64,000 nucleotides of DNA, from contig NZ_JADFFM010000002.1 in NCBI RefSeq assembly GCF_015221995.1, forward strand, positions 1,550,001-1,614,000, in the 5' to 3' direction. A program made the translations under genes and the position numbers. Origin of the DNA: Mucilaginibacter boryungensis. Its GTDB lineage: Bacteria; Bacteroidota; Bacteroidia; Sphingobacteriales; Sphingobacteriaceae. The notes under the pieces were generated by a model that had not been told where the DNA came from, searched no databases, and saw only the letters and a program-made list of their open reading frames with translations. This document shows, piece after piece, positions 48,913 through 57,495 of this stretch; positions within the stretch are counted from its first letter, which is position 1; the number at the start of each line of letters is the position of its first letter.

Positions 48913-49394
48913 ACGATAATTCGGTCTTTATAGAAAAACAATACCTGGGCCGCGAATGGATACCGATAACCATCCGTTTGGTGCTGGCCATGTTTTGCTT
49001 TGCCGCCTACTTTTTTACCGACGAACGCGAACGTAACGGCGACTTGCTGGCAGTAGTGGGCTTTGCCATTATTATTATTTCTATATTAATGGGATTCCTG
49101 CTGCACTTCCGCATCCGTGTAATTAACAAAAGCGTGTTGATCGATGGCTTATGGAGCAGCAAACTGGTTAAAATAGATCTGAACAGCATTGTAAAGGTAG
49201 AAAAGGGCAGCTATAGCCGCTACCTGTTCAATAACCCGGTTTATAACTTGCACAAAAGCGGCACCATCCGATTTTATACCGCCGGCAGTGATGCCATCCA
49301 TTTAACCGACCGTGACGGCCTGATCTATATTATTGGTTCGCAACATGCCAACGAGTTTTTGCGTGCGATAAAAGACGAGATGAAGAATAAATAA
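48909..49394 (+). CDS. Two-span membrane protein coupled to tilS
   Basis: A 161-residue membrane protein. Two spans (about 20-37 and 45-64) are followed by a soluble C-terminal region with a PH-like look (about 75-160: SVLIDGLWSSKLVKIDLNSIV, then GSDAIHLTDRDGLIYIIGS), like the small PH-domain membrane proteins of other bacteria. No family was recognised with certainty. The start codon overlaps the tilS stop (ATGA), so it is translated with tilS, which may be only genomic convenience. Confidence 0.72.
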   Translation: MNDNSVFIEKQYLGREWIPITIRLVLAMFCFAAYFFTDERERNGDLLAVVGFAIIIISILMGFLLHFRIRVINKSVLIDGLWSSKLVKIDLNSIVKVEKGSYSRYLFNNPVYNLHKSGTIRFYTAGSDAIHLTDRDGLIYIIGSQHANEFLRAIKDEMKNK

Positions 49395-49496
49395 GTCGGA
49401 AGTCTTAAGTCGTTAGTAAAAAATCAAATTCTTCATTTCTTATTCTCCAAAATTGGTAAAATGTATATTAGCAGACTGAAGACTTTGAACTTTTAA

Positions 49497-50711
49497 ATGG
49501 CTGATCTAACCCCAACCCAACGTGCGCTGTATGCCTTTAAACGCAACAAACTTGCTGTTGGCGGCTTGATATTTATTGCGCTTTCGGTTGTTATCGCAAT
49601 ACTGGGTTATCTTGTTATGCCCGATGGCACCCCGCAGGCTAACGACATGATACTACAGATAAGCCTGAAGAAGCCCGGCAGCAGTTTTACCATGCTCCGC
49701 ATCCGCAAAAGCAACGCTGTAGATACGGTTAACATTTTCCAAAAGTTATGGTCGGGCCAGCCCGATTTTTATACTAATGTGCCCGTCACTGCCTGGCGTA
49801 TTATTAAAGATTCTATTTATGTAGATGAATATATTGGCGCCGAGGATAAGCCCGAACATAAAGCCTATAACATTTTTGAGGTAGTGAGCGGCAAAAAGGC
49901 CGAATATAATAAGTATGATGAAGTTACCATCAATTGGTATACCGGGAAACAAACGCATTTACCCTTAAGTAAAGCGTTGTATGATAAGTTTGCTGACGAG
50001 ATAAAAGAAAACCAGATCATTAAAAAAACCTACATACTGGGTACCGACCTTTACGGGCGCGATTTGCTTAGCAGGCTGATACTTGGTACCCGTATTTCCC
50101 TTTCGGTAGGTTTAATGGCAGTTATTATCAGTTTAATTACCGGTGTAGTTATAGGTGCTTCGGCGGGTTATTACGGCGGCAAGGTTGACGCTGCCTTAAG
50201 CTGGCTGATGAATATTTTATGGTCGCTGCCTGCATTATTACTGGTTATTGCCTTATCATTTGCGCTGGGCAAAGGCCTTTGGCAAATATTTATTGCCGTA
50301 GGCTTATCCATGTGGGTAGAAGTTGCCCGCTTGGTACGCGGACAGGTAATGGGACTAAAGCAAGTTGAATACATTGAGGCAGCCCGCGCTATGGGCTTTA
50401 ATAATTACCGCATTATTACCCGGCACATTTTGCCAAATATTACAGGGCCCATCCTGGTGCTGGCCTCATCAAACTTTGCTTCGGCTATTTTGTTGGAAGC
50501 AGGCCTGAGTTTTCTTGGGTTTGGGGCGCAGCCGCCTATGCCCACCTGGGGCGGCATGATACGCGAACATTACGGCTACATTATTATGGACCTGGCCTAT
50601 TTAGCACTGGCTCCCGGCCTGGCTATTATGCTGATGGTGTATGCTTTTAACCTGGTGACTGTTGGCTTGCGCGATGCTTTTGATATAAAATCGCAGAGTA
50701 CCCGATTATAA
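49497..50711 (+). CDS. OppC/DppC-type ABC transporter permease
   Basis: A 404-residue ABC permease of the oligopeptide/dipeptide type. After an N-terminal span (about 19-40) comes a long non-membrane insert (about 45-175), then the integral domain with GRDLLSRLILGTRISLSVGLM and the conserved EAA loop EYIEAARAMGFNNYRIITRHILPN, ending LEAGLSFLGFGAQPPMPTWG. It forms half of a peptide importer channel with an OppB-like partner. Neither OppB, nor ATPase, nor binding protein is adjacent, so partner genes must be elsewhere. The insert is unusually long compared with the enterobacterial family. Confidence 0.92.
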   Translation: MADLTPTQRALYAFKRNKLAVGGLIFIALSVVIAILGYLVMPDGTPQANDMILQISLKKPGSSFTMLRIRKSNAVDTVNIFQKLWSGQPDFYTNVPVTAWRIIKDSIYVDEYIGAEDKPEHKAYNIFEVVSGKKAEYNKYDEVTINWYTGKQTHLPLSKALYDKFADEIKENQIIKKTYILGTDLYGRDLLSRLILGTRISLSVGLMAVIISLITGVVIGASAGYYGGKVDAALSWLMNILWSLPALLLVIALSFALGKGLWQIFIAVGLSMWVEVARLVRGQVMGLKQVEYIEAARAMGFNNYRIITRHILPNITGPILVLASSNFASAILLEAGLSFLGFGAQPPMPTWGGMIREHYGYIIMDLAYLALAPGLAIMLMVYAFNLVTVGLRDAFDIKSQSTRL

Positions 50712-50753
50712 AAAATTAATTTCTATTTTAGTGTCAGCTTCAAAGGCTGCCTA

Positions 50754-51992
50754 ATGCATTACACTAAACAAGATCAGGGTGAAGACGAGTTGATACGCCT
50801 GCTGCTTAAACGGCAGTCAGAGTTAAACTCATTACTTGAAATTACCCGGGCTATTAACAAAAATTCGTCTACGCCTGTCCTCATCCAAATGATGGAGGCT
50901 ATTTTGCAAACGCACCTGAACGTGGGCAAGTTCAGGTTGATGATAGAGAAAGATAAAAGCTTTATTTGCATATCAAAATACGGCGGTCAGTTTGAAACAT
51001 TGCCGGTATTGTTAAAAGCCTGCTCCGGTCTAAAAAAAATTCGTCTGCCTACCAAACTTAATGGGAACGAGCCCGGCCTGCTGAAAGGCTATAGCTACTT
51101 TATCCCTTTTTACGATAAAAACAAGCCCCTGGCATATACACTTATAGGCGATTTCAACTCAAGCGCCGAAATGGTGGATAACGACCTGGCCTTTATCCAA
51201 ACGCTGGTTAATGCCATTATTGTGGCGTTGCAAAACAAAAAGCTGTTCCGCCAGCGGTTAGAGACCGAACGTTTTCAGCGCGAAATGGAGTTGGCGTCGG
51301 AAGTGCAGAATATGCTGATCCCCGTGAGGTTACACCGCGATTCGGCGGTGGAAATAGGCGCCAAATACCTGCCCCATCAAAATATAGGCGGCGATTACTT
51401 CGACTTTATCCGTATAAACGATCACGAACTGATCTGGTGTATTGCCGATGTGTCGGGTAAGGGCATCTCGGCCGCTTTGCTGATGGCCAACTTCCAGGCC
51501 AGTTTGCGTGCCTGGGCCATGGTAGAAGATGACTTGACCAGTATTATAGAGCGGTTGAATAGCATTGTAATTAAAAACACCCGGGGCGAGAAATTTATAA
51601 CCCTGTTCCTGGCCAAATACAACCAGCAAACCCGCAAGATGAACTATATCAATGCCGGGCATAACCCATCGATATTATATGCCGAGGGCGAGGCGGTAGC
51701 GTTAAAATTAGGTACTACCATGATAGGCGCTTTTGAAGAGCTGCCTTTTATTAACCAGGGCGAAATTGATGTGGAACCAGGTACGCTTATTATTAATTAT
51801 ACCGATGGACTGATGGATTATGAGGTAGATCAGGGTAAACAATGGAACGAGGAGCAACTGGTGAAATTTGTGATCAATAACGGCGAACACTCGCCCGACA
51901 GGTTTAACCAAATGCTGATGGACCACCTGAACCTGGTTGTAAAAGGCAAGCCAATTGATGATATTACTTTGCTGACGTTGAGGATATTTTAG
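50754..51992 (+). CDS. PP2C-type (SpoIIE/RsbU-like) serine phosphatase
   Basis: A 412-residue phosphatase with a GAF-like sensory N-terminal half (about 10-165) and a PP2C/SpoIIE domain (about 185-412). Metal-binding acidic residues are visible in GGDYFDFIRINDHELIWCIADVSGKG and DITLLTL. A helical linker (QRLETERFQREMELASEVQNML) connects them. Such enzymes dephosphorylate anti-anti-sigma factors and control stress sigma factors or other partner switches. No anti-sigma or STAS gene is adjacent. It is a single gene between the permease and rnhB. Confidence 0.92.
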   Translation: MHYTKQDQGEDELIRLLLKRQSELNSLLEITRAINKNSSTPVLIQMMEAILQTHLNVGKFRLMIEKDKSFICISKYGGQFETLPVLLKACSGLKKIRLPTKLNGNEPGLLKGYSYFIPFYDKNKPLAYTLIGDFNSSAEMVDNDLAFIQTLVNAIIVALQNKKLFRQRLETERFQREMELASEVQNMLIPVRLHRDSAVEIGAKYLPHQNIGGDYFDFIRINDHELIWCIADVSGKGISAALLMANFQASLRAWAMVEDDLTSIIERLNSIVIKNTRGEKFITLFLAKYNQQTRKMNYINAGHNPSILYAEGEAVALKLGTTMIGAFEELPFINQGEIDVEPGTLIINYTDGLMDYEVDQGKQWNEEQLVKFVINNGEHSPDRFNQMLMDHLNLVVKGKPIDDITLLTLRIF

Positions 51993-52117
51993 AGACATTT
52001 TCAGCCTTCCTATTCATGTAGACCCCCTTATCATAGCAGATTGATTTCATGATTTAATTTCTGATCTGCCTAACCTACAGATTGGGGTTATTAACAAACA
52101 GTGTGCAAATATTATTC

Positions 52118-52147
52118 TTGCTAACATTACGTTATAGTGTAATTTTG
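52118..52147 (+). promoter_or_regulatory. Promoter of rnhB
   Basis: TTG (52118-52120), a 19-bp spacer and TAATTTTG (52140-52147), a full match to the Bacteroidota consensus, 5 bp before the rnhB ATG. The transcript would be almost leaderless. Confidence 0.8.
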
Positions 52148-52152
52148 TAGCG

Positions 52153-52749
52153 ATGTTATTAGCCAGGTACCAGTACGATCTTCTTGAAGCCGGTTGCGAT
52201 GAAGCTGGGCGTGGCTGTTTGGCCGGGCCGGTATTTGCTGCTGCGGTTATCCTGGCGCACGATTTTGACCATTATTTGCTGAATGACTCAAAGCAGCTGA
52301 ACGAAGCCGACCGGTATCAGCTACGTACCGAAATAGAGCAAACAGCCATTGCCTATGCGGTAGCATCGGTTGATAATTTTGAGATTGACGAGATCAATAT
52401 CCTTAACGCGTCATTTCTGGCTATGCACCGGGCACTTGACCTGCTGCACCTAAAACCCGAGTTCCTGATCATAGACGGGAACCGTTTCAATAAATACAAA
52501 ACCATTCCTCATGCCTGTATTGTTGAGGGCGACGGTAAGTATTTTAGCATTGCGGCGGCATCTATCCTGGCTAAAACTTACCGGGACGATTACATGAAAC
52601 AAATTGCCCTTGAACACCCCGAATACGATTGGCATACCAATAAAGGTTACCCTACCATTAAGCATCGCGAAACGGTGATGAAAATTGGCTATACACCCTA
52701 CCATCGCCGCACCTTCCGCGTAAGCGACCCGCAGTTAAGTATTTTTTAA
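52153..52749 (+). CDS. rnhB: Ribonuclease HII
   Basis: A 198-residue RNase HII. The catalytic acidic set is present: D and E in CDEAGRGCLAGPV, the D of FLIIDGNRF and a further acidic residue in KTYRDDYM. The ending GYTPYHRRTF is typical. It removes misincorporated ribonucleotides and RNA of DNA-RNA hybrids. Monocistronic, with a clear promoter that nearly abuts the ATG. Confidence 0.97.
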   Translation: MLLARYQYDLLEAGCDEAGRGCLAGPVFAAAVILAHDFDHYLLNDSKQLNEADRYQLRTEIEQTAIAYAVASVDNFEIDEINILNASFLAMHRALDLLHLKPEFLIIDGNRFNKYKTIPHACIVEGDGKYFSIAAASILAKTYRDDYMKQIALEHPEYDWHTNKGYPTIKHRETVMKIGYTPYHRRTFRVSDPQLSIF

Positions 52750-52811
52750 AATAGTTTGTTTGCCGGGCTTAGGATGCTATTTTTGTTAACAAACCAGCAA
52801 ACAAGCCCTTT

Positions 52812-54014
52812 GTGAAGATATTGATACTGACGCACCGTATACCATTCCCCCAAAACGGCGGCTACCCCATTGTGGTTGGCAACACCATCAGGGGCCTGGT
52901 TAACCAGGGGCACAATGTATCATTGGTTTCACTGAACGATAAGAAGCAAAATGGTAAAGTGATGGAAACCGACGAGTTGCTGGAACGGATCAACTACCGG
53001 TCGTACCCTATTGATACCAGCATCTCCATGCTGGATGCGTTCATCAACCTGTTCAGTCAGCATTCTGCTAATATCGATAAATATTATGATCCCGCTTTCG
53101 AACGCCTGCTGATAGGCGAAGTGAGGAATACCGCTTATGATATTATCCAATTTGAGGGGTTATTTGTTGCACCTTACCTTGAAGGGGTCCGCAAAAACTC
53201 TAAAGCCAAATTGGTTTATCGCGCCCATAATATAGAACACCAGGTTTGGGAACGCCTGGCTATACAAAAAAACGATCCGTTTAAACGCTGGTTCCTGAAA
53301 ATGGTAGCCCGGCGTATAAAGAAATATGAACTACAGCACTTAAACAGTTTTGATGCCATTGCCGTATTTACCCAGCAGGATAAAATAACCATGGAAGGCT
53401 ATGGCGCAAAAGTGAACATTGATGTGATACCGGTTGGGATAGATATGCAACGGTACCAGCCCGAGCCCGAAAAAACCGAGTACCCGAGCCTGTTCTTTTT
53501 AGGGTCGTTAAATTGGATGCCTAACCGGGAGGGGATTGAATGGTTTTTAGAAAACTTTCATAACGATTTAGTAGAGGGCGACCTGAGGGTTAAGTTTTAT
53601 GTAGCCGGTAACGATATTCCCGAACAGTTTGATGAGTACGAAATAATGGGCAAAATATATATCCAGGGAGAGGTTGACGATGCGCTGGAGTTTGTGAACA
53701 GCAAGTCCATTATGATCGTCCCGCTGCTTTCAGGCGGGGGGATGCGGGTGAAAATTGTAGAGGGGATGGCTATGCAAAAATGTATTATCTCTACCAGTCT
53801 TGGTGCCGAAGGGATACAATACACCAATGGCGTGAACATCCTGATTGCCGATACCCGTACCGAATTTTTTAATGCCATTAAACGCTGTATTGCCGATGAG
53901 GAGTTTTGCCAAAACGTTGGCCTTAATGCCCGCCGCATGATTGAGAACCAGCACGATATACATGCCATTAGCGTTAACCTGGTTAAATTTTACCATAAGG
54001 TACTGGGTAAATAA
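52812..54014 (+). CDS. Family 4 glycosyltransferase
   Basis: A 400-residue GT-B glycosyltransferase. It starts at GTG 52812 (KILILTHRIPFPQNGGYPIV), and VIPVGIDMQRYQPEPEKTEY is the usual hinge. LFFLGSLNWMPNREGIEWFL and VPLLSGGGMRVKIVEGMAM, with the E-x-x-x-x-x-x-E nucleotide-sugar motif in altered form, are the donor-binding C-terminal Rossmann segments. It resembles cytoplasmic transferases that build surface glycans or sugar-modified lipids. It is a lone gene; no Wzx/Wzy or other transferase is adjacent. Confidence 0.93.
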   Translation: MKILILTHRIPFPQNGGYPIVVGNTIRGLVNQGHNVSLVSLNDKKQNGKVMETDELLERINYRSYPIDTSISMLDAFINLFSQHSANIDKYYDPAFERLLIGEVRNTAYDIIQFEGLFVAPYLEGVRKNSKAKLVYRAHNIEHQVWERLAIQKNDPFKRWFLKMVARRIKKYELQHLNSFDAIAVFTQQDKITMEGYGAKVNIDVIPVGIDMQRYQPEPEKTEYPSLFFLGSLNWMPNREGIEWFLENFHNDLVEGDLRVKFYVAGNDIPEQFDEYEIMGKIYIQGEVDDALEFVNSKSIMIVPLLSGGGMRVKIVEGMAMQKCIISTSLGAEGIQYTNGVNILIADTRTEFFNAIKRCIADEEFCQNVGLNARRMIENQHDIHAISVNLVKFYHKVLGK

Positions 54015-54030
54015 TCTGCGTTTATTTCCC

Positions 54031-54038
54031 TATTTTTG
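54031..54038 (+). promoter_or_regulatory. Putative -7 box of gcvT
   Basis: TATTTTTG fits TAnnTTTG and ends 17 bp before the gcvT ATG at 54055, in the short gap after the glycosyltransferase gene. No -33 TTG. Confidence 0.5.
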
Positions 54039-54054
54039 CGCACCAATAAATTTT

Positions 54055-55131
54055 ATGAAGAATACCGCATTAACCGATACACACATTAAACTGGGCGCTA
54101 AAATGGTGCCTTTTGCTGGTTACAATATGCCTGTGCAATATAACGGCATCAACGCCGAGCACGAAACCGTACGCAAAGCCGTTGGCGTGTTTGACGTAAG
54201 TCATATGGGCGAGTTTATCCTGAAGGGTGATAAAGCCTTAGACCTGATCCAAAAAGTTAGCAGTAACGATGCATCGAAACTGTACGATGGCAAGGTACAA
54301 TACGCGTGCCTGCCAAATAACACCGGTGGCATTGTTGATGACCTGCTGGTTTATCGCATAGATGATAAAACCTATATGCTGGTAGTCAACGCGTCGAACA
54401 TTGAAAAGGACTGGAACTGGATAAGTCAGCATAACACTTTTGGTGTAGATATGAAAGATATATCCAACCGCACTTCGTTACTGGCTGTACAGGGCCCTAA
54501 AGCAGCCGAGGCGCTTCAAAGCCTGACCGATACCGATCTTGGATCGATGGAGTACTACACCTTTAAAAAGGGCAAATTTGCGGGCATTGATAACGTACTG
54601 ATCTCTGCAACCGGTTATACCGGCGCGGGCGGCTTTGAGTTATATGTAGAAAACGAACATGCGCAGCAATTATGGGATGCCGTTTTTAAGGCTGGCGAAG
54701 CCTTTGGTATTAAGCCAATTGGTTTGGGCGCGCGCGACACCCTGCGTTTGGAAATGGGCTTTTGTTTATACGGCAACGATATTGATGATAATACATCGCC
54801 ATTAGAAGCCGGCCTGGGATGGGTAACCAAATTCAGTAAGGATTTTGTGAACAGTGCTGCCTTGCAACAGCAAAAAAACGAAGGCGTAAAACAAAAGCTG
54901 ATAGGTTTTGAAATGATAGACCGTGGGATACCACGACATGATTACCAGATAGTTGACGCCGATGGGAATAACATTGGCCGGGTAACCTCGGGTACGCAAT
55001 CGCCATCGTTGCAAAAAGCCATTGGCATGGGTTATGTAAAAAATGAATTTGCTAAGGAAGGATCGGAAATATTTATCCTTATCCGCGATAATAAAATTAA
55101 AGCCAAAGTGGTGAAACCGCCATTTAAATAA
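54055..55131 (+). CDS. gcvT: Glycine cleavage system T protein (aminomethyltransferase)
   Basis: A 358-residue T protein that transfers the methylene of glycine to tetrahydrofolate. The start MKNTALTDTHIKLG is normal; the frame extends 38 codons upstream into the preceding gene and is not used. Key segments are MVPFAGYNMPVQYNGI, FDVSHMGEF, the substrate Asp region LLAVQGPKAAE, ATGYTGAGGFELYV, and GLGARDTLRLEMGFCLYGNDI. No gcvH, gcvP or lpd gene is adjacent, so the rest of the system is elsewhere. A terminator follows. Confidence 0.98.
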   Translation: MKNTALTDTHIKLGAKMVPFAGYNMPVQYNGINAEHETVRKAVGVFDVSHMGEFILKGDKALDLIQKVSSNDASKLYDGKVQYACLPNNTGGIVDDLLVYRIDDKTYMLVVNASNIEKDWNWISQHNTFGVDMKDISNRTSLLAVQGPKAAEALQSLTDTDLGSMEYYTFKKGKFAGIDNVLISATGYTGAGGFELYVENEHAQQLWDAVFKAGEAFGIKPIGLGARDTLRLEMGFCLYGNDIDDNTSPLEAGLGWVTKFSKDFVNSAALQQQKNEGVKQKLIGFEMIDRGIPRHDYQIVDADGNNIGRVTSGTQSPSLQKAIGMGYVKNEFAKEGSEIFILIRDNKIKAKVVKPPFK

Positions 55132-55146
55132 ATTTACTACCATAAC

Positions 55147-55173
55147 AAAAAGCCACTCATTGAGTGGCTTTTT
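55147..55173 (+). terminator. gcvT terminator
   Basis: AAAAAGCCACTCA pairs with TGAGTGGCTTTTT (55147-55173, tight loop at the centre), followed by GTTTTT. Good hairpin with A and T runs on both sides. Confidence 0.88.
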
Positions 55174-55291
55174 GTTTTTATCATTATTACCAGCCGTTGC
55201 GACGGAGTAATGCTTACCGCAGCATACGGTTGTTTTTATACGAACAGAAAGCGCGTTTATTGGTTATAAAGTGTGAACTATTATAACCGTT

Positions 55292-55798
55292 ATGAAAACA
55301 TCAAAAACACAAGCCATAAGGGCTGCAATAATAACCCTTGTTTGCGCAGGCCTGTTTAGTGCCAACGCTTACGCCCAGCAGACAACCACTCAGCAAAACA
55401 ACAACCAAAATAACAACCAGCAGGGCACTAATCAACAAAATACCGCTCAACAGAACACCGGCCAGTCTAAAAACACGCTGCGTACCGGGGCTAACAGAGA
55501 TTTTCCCGGCGACACAGTAACCTATGTACTTAACGGCAGCGATTTAAGCTTTGATAGCAAGCGCACCTTAATTTACGATGACAAGCACACCGTCGACTCG
55601 CTGGTTAATGCCTTAGCTAACCGCGATGATAAAAATTACCGCATCATTTATAAAAAACAAGGTCAGCAGGCCAGGCAGATATCGGTAAAAGCTTTAAGAA
55701 AAGTAGATAAATCGGGCTTTTATAAAATTACAGTGGCCTATAATAAACAACAATTATCGGAAGATGCGGCGCCGCTGTATATATTGAGTTCGAAATAA
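55292..55798 (+). CDS. Secreted Gln/Asn-rich protein
   Basis: A 168-residue exported protein with signal peptide about 1-28 (LVCAGLFSANAYAQ). Residues 29-58 are almost entirely Q, N and T (QNNNQNNNQQGTNQQN-like), a low-complexity, prion-like composition. The remaining 110 residues form a strand-rich soluble part with VTYVLNGSDLSFDSKRTLIYDDK and KNYRIIYKKQ. I do not recognise the domain. It is likely periplasmic or secreted. It is monocistronic, between the gcvT terminator and a convergent serine hydrolase gene. Confidence 0.72.
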   Translation: MKTSKTQAIRAAIITLVCAGLFSANAYAQQTTTQQNNNQNNNQQGTNQQNTAQQNTGQSKNTLRTGANRDFPGDTVTYVLNGSDLSFDSKRTLIYDDKHTVDSLVNALANRDDKNYRIIYKKQGQQARQISVKALRKVDKSGFYKITVAYNKQQLSEDAAPLYILSSK

Positions 55799-55810
55799 CA
55801 TAATCAATTT

Positions 55811-55836
55811 GTCATTGCAGCGAGCGTGGCAATGAC
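55811..55836. repeat. Deletion derivative of GTCATTGCGAG repeat
   Basis: GTCATTGC (55811-55818) and GCAATGAC (55829-55836) are the ends of the second repeat family with only ten bases between. It lies between the convergent Q/N-rich and serine hydrolase genes. Confidence 0.65.
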
Positions 55837-55846
55837 AAAAAGATCA

Positions 55847-57379
55847 TTATTGCACTTTCTTAAAATCGTAGGGTGTTTGTTCAATAAAATCGGCTACCTT
55901 AACCCGTACGCCACTTAGCTTACCGCCCGAGAACGTGAACGGGAATACAGCCTTGCCAAATTCCGGGTCCGAAAATACCACGTAAAAACGGTTGCCGCCT
56001 AAAGGCTGCGCGGTAGCAAACATTTTGGGGTGATGCTCAAAACGTAGCTGCAACTGATCAAGCTCGCCGCCAATGCTAACGGTCATGTTGCCGTACAGAT
56101 CATTAAAATATTTGCCCGTGTACGCGGTTAAAGGTAAAGCACTGGGTAAATGCAGGGCTACCGAGTCGCGTAGTTTTTTATCAATTAACTGATCATTAGC
56201 CTGGTTCGTTTTGAAAAAATTCAAATAGGCTTCACTGTAGTTACGGTAAGGCAGTTTAAAGTAAGCATCCATAATTTCCCAGCGCAAGGCTTCGTAAAGG
56301 CTATTCTGGTCGGTATTGGTAAGGATGATAATGCCTAAACGGTCCTGTGGCACCAATGTTACCGACGATACATAACCATTTACCCCGCCATCATGCATCA
56401 CCAGGCGATGGCCTGCGTAATCCTGCAAAAACCAGCCCATGCCATACAGTTCATAATTGGTTTCCCCGTTTAAATGGCGGATGCTTTTTACCACGTCCTG
56501 GGGCTCGTGGGTGGCGGCAATAGCCGCCGCGGGTATCACTTGTCGGCTGCCTACTTTACCGTTATCCAGCAGGGCCATTACCCACTTGCTCATATCGTTA
56601 ATAGATGAGCATATGGCGCCTGCCGGGGCCAGCGCGTCAATCTGGCAATAAGGTATGGCCATCAGGCGGCCATCAACCAGCGTGTGCGCGGCAGTACGAT
56701 TTAACGACTGGGGCATTTGGGCAGTAAGCGCTAAGGTATTGGTCATGCCCAATGGGGCAAAAATATTATCTTTCAGGTAAGCCTCCCACGATTTGCCGGT
56801 CACCTTCGGGATGATCTCGCCGGCAGTTAAAAATGCCGAATTTGTATACCCCCATTTGGTTCGGAAAGGATAAACCGCTTTCACATGCCCCATTTTTTCT
56901 ATCACTTCCCTGCGGGACAGATTGGTATTATAAAAAGTGAAATCGCCCTGGAAGGTTTGGAACCCCAGGCGATGGCATAACAGGTCGCGGATAATAGCTT
57001 GTTCGCCTGCGGCTTTGTTATCCAGTTTAAACTCGGGAATGTATTTGGTTACTTTATCATCCAGCGATAGCAGTTTTTTATCCTGCAGCATGGCCAAAGC
57101 GGTAGCGGTGAAGGCCTTGGTATTGCTGCCTATCATAAACAGCGTGTTCTCGTCAACCTTGTTGGTAAGACCCAGCTCTTTCACGCCATAGGTTTTCATC
57201 ACCACTACTTTGCCGTCTTTCACCACGCACACCGCCGCGCCTGGTATGCGCCAATTGGTTAGTGCGCGGTTCATGTAAACATCCAGGCTGTCCCGTAGGA
57301 AATTATTTCTGTCGGCCTGGGCTTTGGCCATGCCGGTTAACAATATAAAACCAATGCAAAAGAAGAATATTTTTTTCAT
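55847..57379 (-). CDS. Secreted class C beta-lactamase-like serine hydrolase
   Basis: A 510-residue exported serine hydrolase (signal about 1-20, LLTGMAKA). The transpeptidase/beta-lactamase-fold motifs are S85-x-x-K88 in GSNTKAF, Y-T-N in KWGYTNSAF, and H-D-G-G in MHDGGVNG, which together indicate an active DD-peptidase/esterase-type site. The C-terminal about 120 residues form an extra beta domain of the kind (DUF3471) fused to these hydrolases. Substrate is not deducible; possible acts are peptidoglycan or D-amino peptide hydrolysis. It is convergent with the Q/N-rich gene and divergent from the S9 peptidase gene. Confidence 0.92.
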   Translation of the reverse strand: MKKIFFFCIGFILLTGMAKAQADRNNFLRDSLDVYMNRALTNWRIPGAAVCVVKDGKVVVMKTYGVKELGLTNKVDENTLFMIGSNTKAFTATALAMLQDKKLLSLDDKVTKYIPEFKLDNKAAGEQAIIRDLLCHRLGFQTFQGDFTFYNTNLSRREVIEKMGHVKAVYPFRTKWGYTNSAFLTAGEIIPKVTGKSWEAYLKDNIFAPLGMTNTLALTAQMPQSLNRTAAHTLVDGRLMAIPYCQIDALAPAGAICSSINDMSKWVMALLDNGKVGSRQVIPAAAIAATHEPQDVVKSIRHLNGETNYELYGMGWFLQDYAGHRLVMHDGGVNGYVSSVTLVPQDRLGIIILTNTDQNSLYEALRWEIMDAYFKLPYRNYSEAYLNFFKTNQANDQLIDKKLRDSVALHLPSALPLTAYTGKYFNDLYGNMTVSIGGELDQLQLRFEHHPKMFATAQPLGGNRFYVVFSDPEFGKAVFPFTFSGGKLSGVRVKVADFIEQTPYDFKKVQ

Positions 57380-57495
57380 GACCGTACCCCTAATTTATGC
57401 TGAAGAAAGTATTAATTTAACGTCAAATTTTAATAATGCATTATACCGTTAAAGTTTTAACTATAATCATTAAAAATCACAAAAAATTAAAAAGA

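Noticed and set aside
53941..54054. A longer gcvT start overlapping the glycosyltransferase gene.
   Set aside because: The added 38 residues translate the end of the neighbouring gene in another frame, and a -7 box lies directly before the ATG at 54055.
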